The notes beneath the pieces were generated by a model, which searched no databases, was not told the origin of the DNA, and saw nothing but the letters and a program-made list of their open reading frames with translations. The translations under genes were made by a program, and so were the position numbers. Source: Siderastrea radians (lineage: Eukaryota; Cnidaria; Anthozoa; Scleractinia; Rhizangiidae). From it: 64,000 nucleotides of DNA. Shown here in pieces: positions 59,067 to 64,000 of this stretch; position 1 is the first letter of the stretch; the number at the start of each line of letters is the position of its first letter. Location of the stretch: the NCBI GenBank assembly GCA_964017195.1, contig OZ024887.1, positions 2,546,881 through 2,610,880 on the forward strand. Direction: 5' to 3'.

Positions 59067-60381
59067 AACGAGCGGATCCATTTGGATAGTTCGCAGTTGT
59101 TTTTTAGATGTTACTACTATCATAAGTCTGGGAAATCGTGTGTTTTTTTTGTAATAATAGAATGAATGTAGAATTAAGAATACTTACATAATTAAAGAGA
59201 AACAGACGTTGGGCTAGTTTTTGCGTTTATATAAGTTGTTCAGTTTATTTAAAAACTTGAGATTGACAACTATACTTTCGTGTCAGAAATCATGCCAACA
59301 TTACACCTATGTAAACATTCTACTAATTGAATTATGAAAATCAAATTTTTAAATAGCTTTTTGTGTCAGGAAAAGCTCACGAATAAGATCGTTCTAAAAG
59401 GCTAAGCGAAAGAAAACACAAAACATTTTTGCAGCCAAATAAGAAGGATTTCAAGAATCCTTCTGAGGATCATCAAAGAACAAACATCATTTGGGAAGTT
59501 CAGAATAACGAGTTAAATCGTTACATCAATGTCATAACCACGAATACACTCAACTGTTGGAACTACGAAATTAAACTGACATGAACTACAGAAACCAAAA
59601 ACACTTCAATAACGGTCGATTCTGGAGAGCTCAATAACGGGAAAGAGTCAGGACTCTTCTGGCATTGATGCATGGAATATTTAATTCATTAAATATGCTC
59701 GTACGGGGAAAATCCTGACTGGCCGATAATTCCGAGTAACATATATATATGCTCAAAGTAAGCCGCATAAAACTCAAACTGAAAGCTGTAAATAAATCCT
59801 TGAACTCTGTAAGATGTGGATGATTATTTGATAGTTTATAACTTAAACCCGTAACAAATGAAAACGTACACAATCGCCTTTCGTGGACTTTATTAATTAT
59901 GACCAATTATCTCCCCCAGTCAACTTATGCATAAAGAAATGTTTGGACTTGTAGATCTGAAACATCAACACACAAAGACTTCTTTGCAATCTTTTCGACA
60001 GCAACCAAACTAAACAACCAATTTCTTTCCTCGTCCAGCTGTTCCTAACCCGCTGGCGAACGCCAACCTAAACTGAAGACCAATGAGTCCTAACACGCAC
60101 CTGAGTAAACTTTTCCTTTCGATTCCTTCCTGCGTTGTCTTTGCAAATCAAAATCTACGGTATTTTCAAGGATCCAAACACTCCGATTAATTCTTCATCC
60201 ATAGAGACAGTGCAAAACTTGGTTAAGCGCCCATCAAAACTTGCCCGTTTATACACTTCGAAGGATTCTACTTTAAATGGCTTTGTGGGCTTGTTGCCAA
60301 AAAGTTAACGCAACTCCACACAACACCAGGACAGCCCCAATAGTTCTCAGTTGCTATAGCAACTGCAAACTAAAAACTGTA
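59067..60381 (-). repeat. Inverted repeat pair, copy B (uninterrupted)
   Basis: Reverse-complement counterpart of 49781-52086 without the three insertions; about 1.3 kb. It lies upstream of MYPT exon 58849-58967 while copy A lies downstream of exon 54048-54099. Confidence 0.75.
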
Positions 60382-61499
60382 CAGTGCATTTCCTATATCA
60401 TGGTATTTTGCAACCTACATTATAGATGGTAATAAGTTGAACCAACCAAACTTTCCAAACAACCTCTTCCCAACCATCAACTACAGGTACTCTATGCTGA
60501 AGTCCTACATAACCCTCCAAAAAACAGACGGCACTCTTTCTTGTTCACATGCTTCCCCACATAATCTCGTTGCCAACAAGATTGGCATTTTATTGATTTA
60601 CAAGGAGCATTTCTATTGTATGAGGAGCATGGTTGATGGTAAAATTTTACCACTTATTTCCGCATTATCTGTATTATTTTGGTTCCTACACAAGAAAACA
60701 AAGATTTGTTGTAGGGTTTCAGACTACGAAAGCAAGTGCAGTCCTCTCTAAAAATTAAATTAATGTGTTGAGAGCTATCGATTTGGCCACCGGCAGTCAA
60801 CTACTTGCTGCTTACTTAACACTTAACACTTTCCCCAGACATCTCCCCCCCCCCCCCACCACCTCCCCAAGAAGGAAAGGAGGCCTGGTTATTGTTGTGC
60901 AATACTCTCCTGTGACCTTACCTGCTGGATAAGTAACCAACTGTACTCACTAATGGAGCCACACATCTTGGGTTTCAAACCCAAAAAAGAGACATACAGC
61001 CGTATTGTATTAACTTGCCAATAACACTATTTGGCCATCAAAGACTAACAAAGCAGAAACATGCTGAAAGAGGGAGCTAAGGCATAAGGCCTACAGATGA
61101 ACTTCCCAAAGGCCATCACCCAAACGGTCAAACCCAAGTGGTGGCTTACGGGAGGTGGCCGCTTATGAGAGGTCAGACACAGAGTCAAATTTTTTATTTC
61201 TTGGTTTAACTAGTTACAGAGTTTCACTTTCAATAATCCATGGTCAGACTGACATACACCCAAACTAAAGTGCAATAACTCTTTAGTATTGACAAATTGA
61301 AAGTTCAATGCACTTGACTTTAGCGGAGACCAGGTGTCAAAAGTATGTATAGCACCACTCTACACAACTTGCACCTTGTCAGACGGTTTCATCTGTCATG
61401 TAACCACTTACTGGAGGTAAGAGGTTGTTTGTGTTTTAGAGGTGGCTACTTACAAGAGCTGGTGGCCTATGAGAGGTACCAACTATAGTGATTTCAATA

Positions 61500-62005
61500 A
61501 AATGAAGATGTGACCATCGCAGTTGTAATCGCAATGCAAGCAATTACGAATTAAGCCCGAAAAAATAGATTTTGGGGCTTCAACAGGATTCGAAGCCATG
61601 GCCTCTGTGTTTGCACTGCAGTGCTCTACCAACTGAGCTATGAAGACCCATACATTGGGAGCAAGCCAATTTATCTAGTTCATCTTAACCCATGAAAGGA
61701 ATGAAACAGAATGAAAATGATGTGAACTGTGGAAATACCAATGAAATGAAAGATGTGACCATCGGAGAAGTAATCGCAATTTAAGCAATTGCAAATTAAG
61801 CCCAAAAACGGTTTTTTGGGGCTTCAATGGGATTCGTACCCATGGCGTCTGTGTTTGCACTACAGTGCTCTACCAACTGAGCTATGTGGGAGCAGGCCAA
61901 TTTATTGAGTACATCTTAACCCGTAAAAAGGAATGAAACAACTGTAATGGTCACATCTTCATTTCATTTGTATTTCTGCAGTTCACATCATTTTCATTCT
62001 ACATG
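61500..62005 (-). mobile_element. Two tandem tRNA-derived SINE units plus an inverted fragment
   Basis: Minus-strand tRNA-like heads (CATAGCTCAGTTGGTAGAGC ... GGCTTCGAATCCTGTTG at 61581-61645, and CATAGCTCAGTTGGTAGAGC ... GGGTACGAATCCCATTG at 61818-61885) are each followed by the same tail (GCTTAATTCG/GCAATTG, then TGGTCACATCTTCATTTCA). The tail sequence recurs inverted at 61934-62002. Both heads lack a good acceptor stem, so they are not scored as tRNA genes. Confidence 0.6.
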
Positions 62006-64000
62006 GTGATTTGACTGAGAATATTTTGGTATTTTGGAAAAGTGGTCACTGATGGAAGGTGGCCAGTTACAAGGGGTAGCTGCACAGGGAAGTTCAACTG
62101 TATTTCTGTTTAAGTTACCGTTTTCCATCACTCAGTCTATTGTATTATAAAATCCACATTAAACAAAGAACCAGCATGTGCAGGAGGAAGGACATAGTGT
62201 AGTCAGACTCTTTCTTGGATGTTGTACGGGCTGTTATCACATTGGCACTGAGGGTTGGCCCCATTTCACTACAACAGTTTTGAACATAGAAGTAAGGCAA
62301 AAGAATCAGACAAGTATCATGCTGATAGTGACTTGTCTTCTACAGACAAGGGTCCGGGCATACAACCAAGAGTATAAAATTATAGGAAGGCTGTTAATCC
62401 AGCCCTACTGAGCTGCATCAAGACATTTTTCCTTTGCAAGGAAAATCCTATACCAGTAACCAGGCAAAAACTATGGAGCTCTAATTTGAGCATAAGCATT
62501 ATGTGGACAACCCTAAATGCTGAATGCTGAAGACAAGTACCGAGAGACTACCAAAGGAGACAAACTATAGGACATAAGGATACATCCATTGTTACCACTG
62601 AGAACAAGCAACTATTGGTCAGCGCACATCTAACGATCTGTATAACTGGCTTCCAAAGATGGTTATCCTTTACAAGATGGAGATCAAGACACCCCAATGT
62701 AAGTGGAAGTGACACAGCAATGAATGTGTGCACAATACCACGGTTTAAGCTGGCCATGACAGGGAAAAAATTTCCTTCAACAGTAAAAGCATTCTTGGAA
62801 ACAATAAGAAATCCAGCATATATCCAGCCTGTGCAAAGGTATTACAAACCCCTGTCCAGCAGGAAAAAACAAATTTTGATCTAAGGAAAGTACCTTTTTG
62901 TGCACAAGCCATCTAACTCTTAAATAGCTATAACCATACAAAATCTGGGTCACTAACCAAGCAAAGAAGTGCCCTGGGTAAGTACAACAAGCCAATTACT
63001 TGCCCAACTAAGCTAAACATAATTATAAAGTTTTTGTTGTTGGTGGGTTTTTTTTTAAGGAATACTAGTCTATCACTGAGCCCCTCCATTTCAGAAGCTT
63101 AGGCAAATTTTCAATAAACTTCTCCTAGAAGCAGCTGTTCACGAGGTACCTCACTATGCTTAACGAGGCTAAAAGCTTGGCTCCACAACATAGCACTGTG
63201 TAAGCAAAGTCACAGTACAATTTATAAGCAATTGTATTTATCGATATGGAGAGTACCATACATTGTATTTTCTCCATTTAATGCTGTGGCCCCGAGTAAA
63301 CACTGTGTCTACCAGGTCAAGTTTAAATAACTGCACTCAGAGTTAAATTGAGGTGCCAGCATTTATTTGAGGTCTGGCATTCATTTCAAGCCAACCTTAT
63401 GTGACTGACTCTCATTGATCAATAAGTGTGCTGACTAACTGAAACATTATGTGCAACATAACAATTTATCCATTTCTCTAAATGCACAATCTTAGAGAGG
63501 TGCTATAAACAGACAAATCTGTATGATAGACATTACAGCTGAGGGAAGATGGTGTATCGTTAAATTTTGGTTGTTTTGTTGATGCAAAATAAAGCTGTGA
63601 AAAACAGATAAAACTTAGCATTGTTTAACGCAGGATACAAACCAGAATTTCCAAAATTAAACATGTCTGAAAAATGTATTTGACATTTTCATGTATAGCT
63701 GATCAAAGAGATAAGAAAAACAATAGAATTCTAGGAAATGACATGTACAGAAGTCTTGGCAGAAAATCTAAAAGGAGAACACATTTTCAGAGCATCTAAT
63801 CTCCTCTCAAAATAACAGAATAAAAAATTACAATTTCCACAGTAAATAACATCAATACATCATGATGTGTAAATAACACAAAATTTAGAAAATGATCATC
63901 AAATCAAATAAAGTGTTCACAGATAAAAAATTCTCTGGCTTCTACTACTGAAAATATACACAATTCTTAGTGTTTATATTTTAGCAAATTTCTAATGAAG

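Larger units (their letters stand above)
58968..64000 (-). other. MYPT intron extending beyond the window
   Basis: No ankyrin-coding exon was recognised here, so the preceding MYPT exon should lie above 64000. Holds repeat copy B, the tRNA-like SINE units near 61500-62005, a poly-C run near 60844-60857 and degenerate GGTGGCCGCTTA-type repeats near 61140-61480 and 62035-62100. 62100-64000 shows nothing recognisable. Confidence 0.55.

Noticed and set aside
61581..61890. Two tRNA genes
   Set aside because: A and B boxes and the TAGCTCAGTTGGTAGAGC arm are good, but acceptor stems do not pair properly and both are embedded in a repeated SINE tail.

Overview
The window is eukaryotic nuclear DNA: AT-rich, with short coding exons bounded by GT/AG splice sites, long introns and many small transposons and tRNA-derived SINEs. 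The gene families and the repeat types (AAT-tailed SINEs, many short hairpin MITEs) suggest an anthozoan cnidarian, probably a stony coral. That assignment is inference; no ribosomal or mitochondrial marker is present. Exon coordinates below were worked out by hand from splice signals, intron phase and family similarity.

Layout. (1) 497-2121, plus strand: the last two coding exons of a Ras-like small GTPase of the RERG/RASL11/RASL12 type; its 5' exons lie before base 1. (2) 2122-8971: convergent intergenic DNA with several MITEs and probably the 3' UTR of gene 3. (3) 8972-16824, minus strand: a complete seven-exon gene for a short (261 or 270 aa) protein homologous only to the C-terminal part of myosin phosphatase targeting subunit (MYPT/PPP1R12). 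(4) 16825-30691: repeat-rich intergenic DNA. (5) 30692-58967 and beyond 64000, minus strand: a full-type MYPT gene. The window holds part of the ankyrin repeats, an acidic Ser/Glu-rich middle, a Lys/Glu-rich exon and the C-terminal coiled coil / leucine zipper. The N-terminal exons (PP1-binding motif and first ankyrin repeats) are outside the window.

How the genes relate. MYPT brings PP1c to myosin and is inhibited by ROCK-type phosphorylation; its C-terminal zipper contacts cGMP-dependent kinase in vertebrates. The short gene lies directly downstream in the same orientation. It keeps the same intron phases, ends in its own leucine zipper, and carries a REKRRSTGV motif like the second inhibitory ROCK site of vertebrate MYPT1. 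At the equivalent place the long gene reads REKRRGG. Vertebrate PPP1R12B makes a similar small subunit (M20) from an internal promoter; here the small form appears to be a separate tandem gene.

Mobile DNA. The 9.1 kb intron between 32928 and 42055 contains a 5.0 kb DNA transposon with about 600 bp terminal inverted repeats and a broken transposase-like gene, itself interrupted by a smaller element with an 8 bp target duplication. Two inverted copies of another repeat (49781-52086 and 59067-60381) flank three ankyrin exons whose summed length is a multiple of three. Several MITE families can be delimited by target duplications (TA, TTAA, 8 bp, 9 bp).
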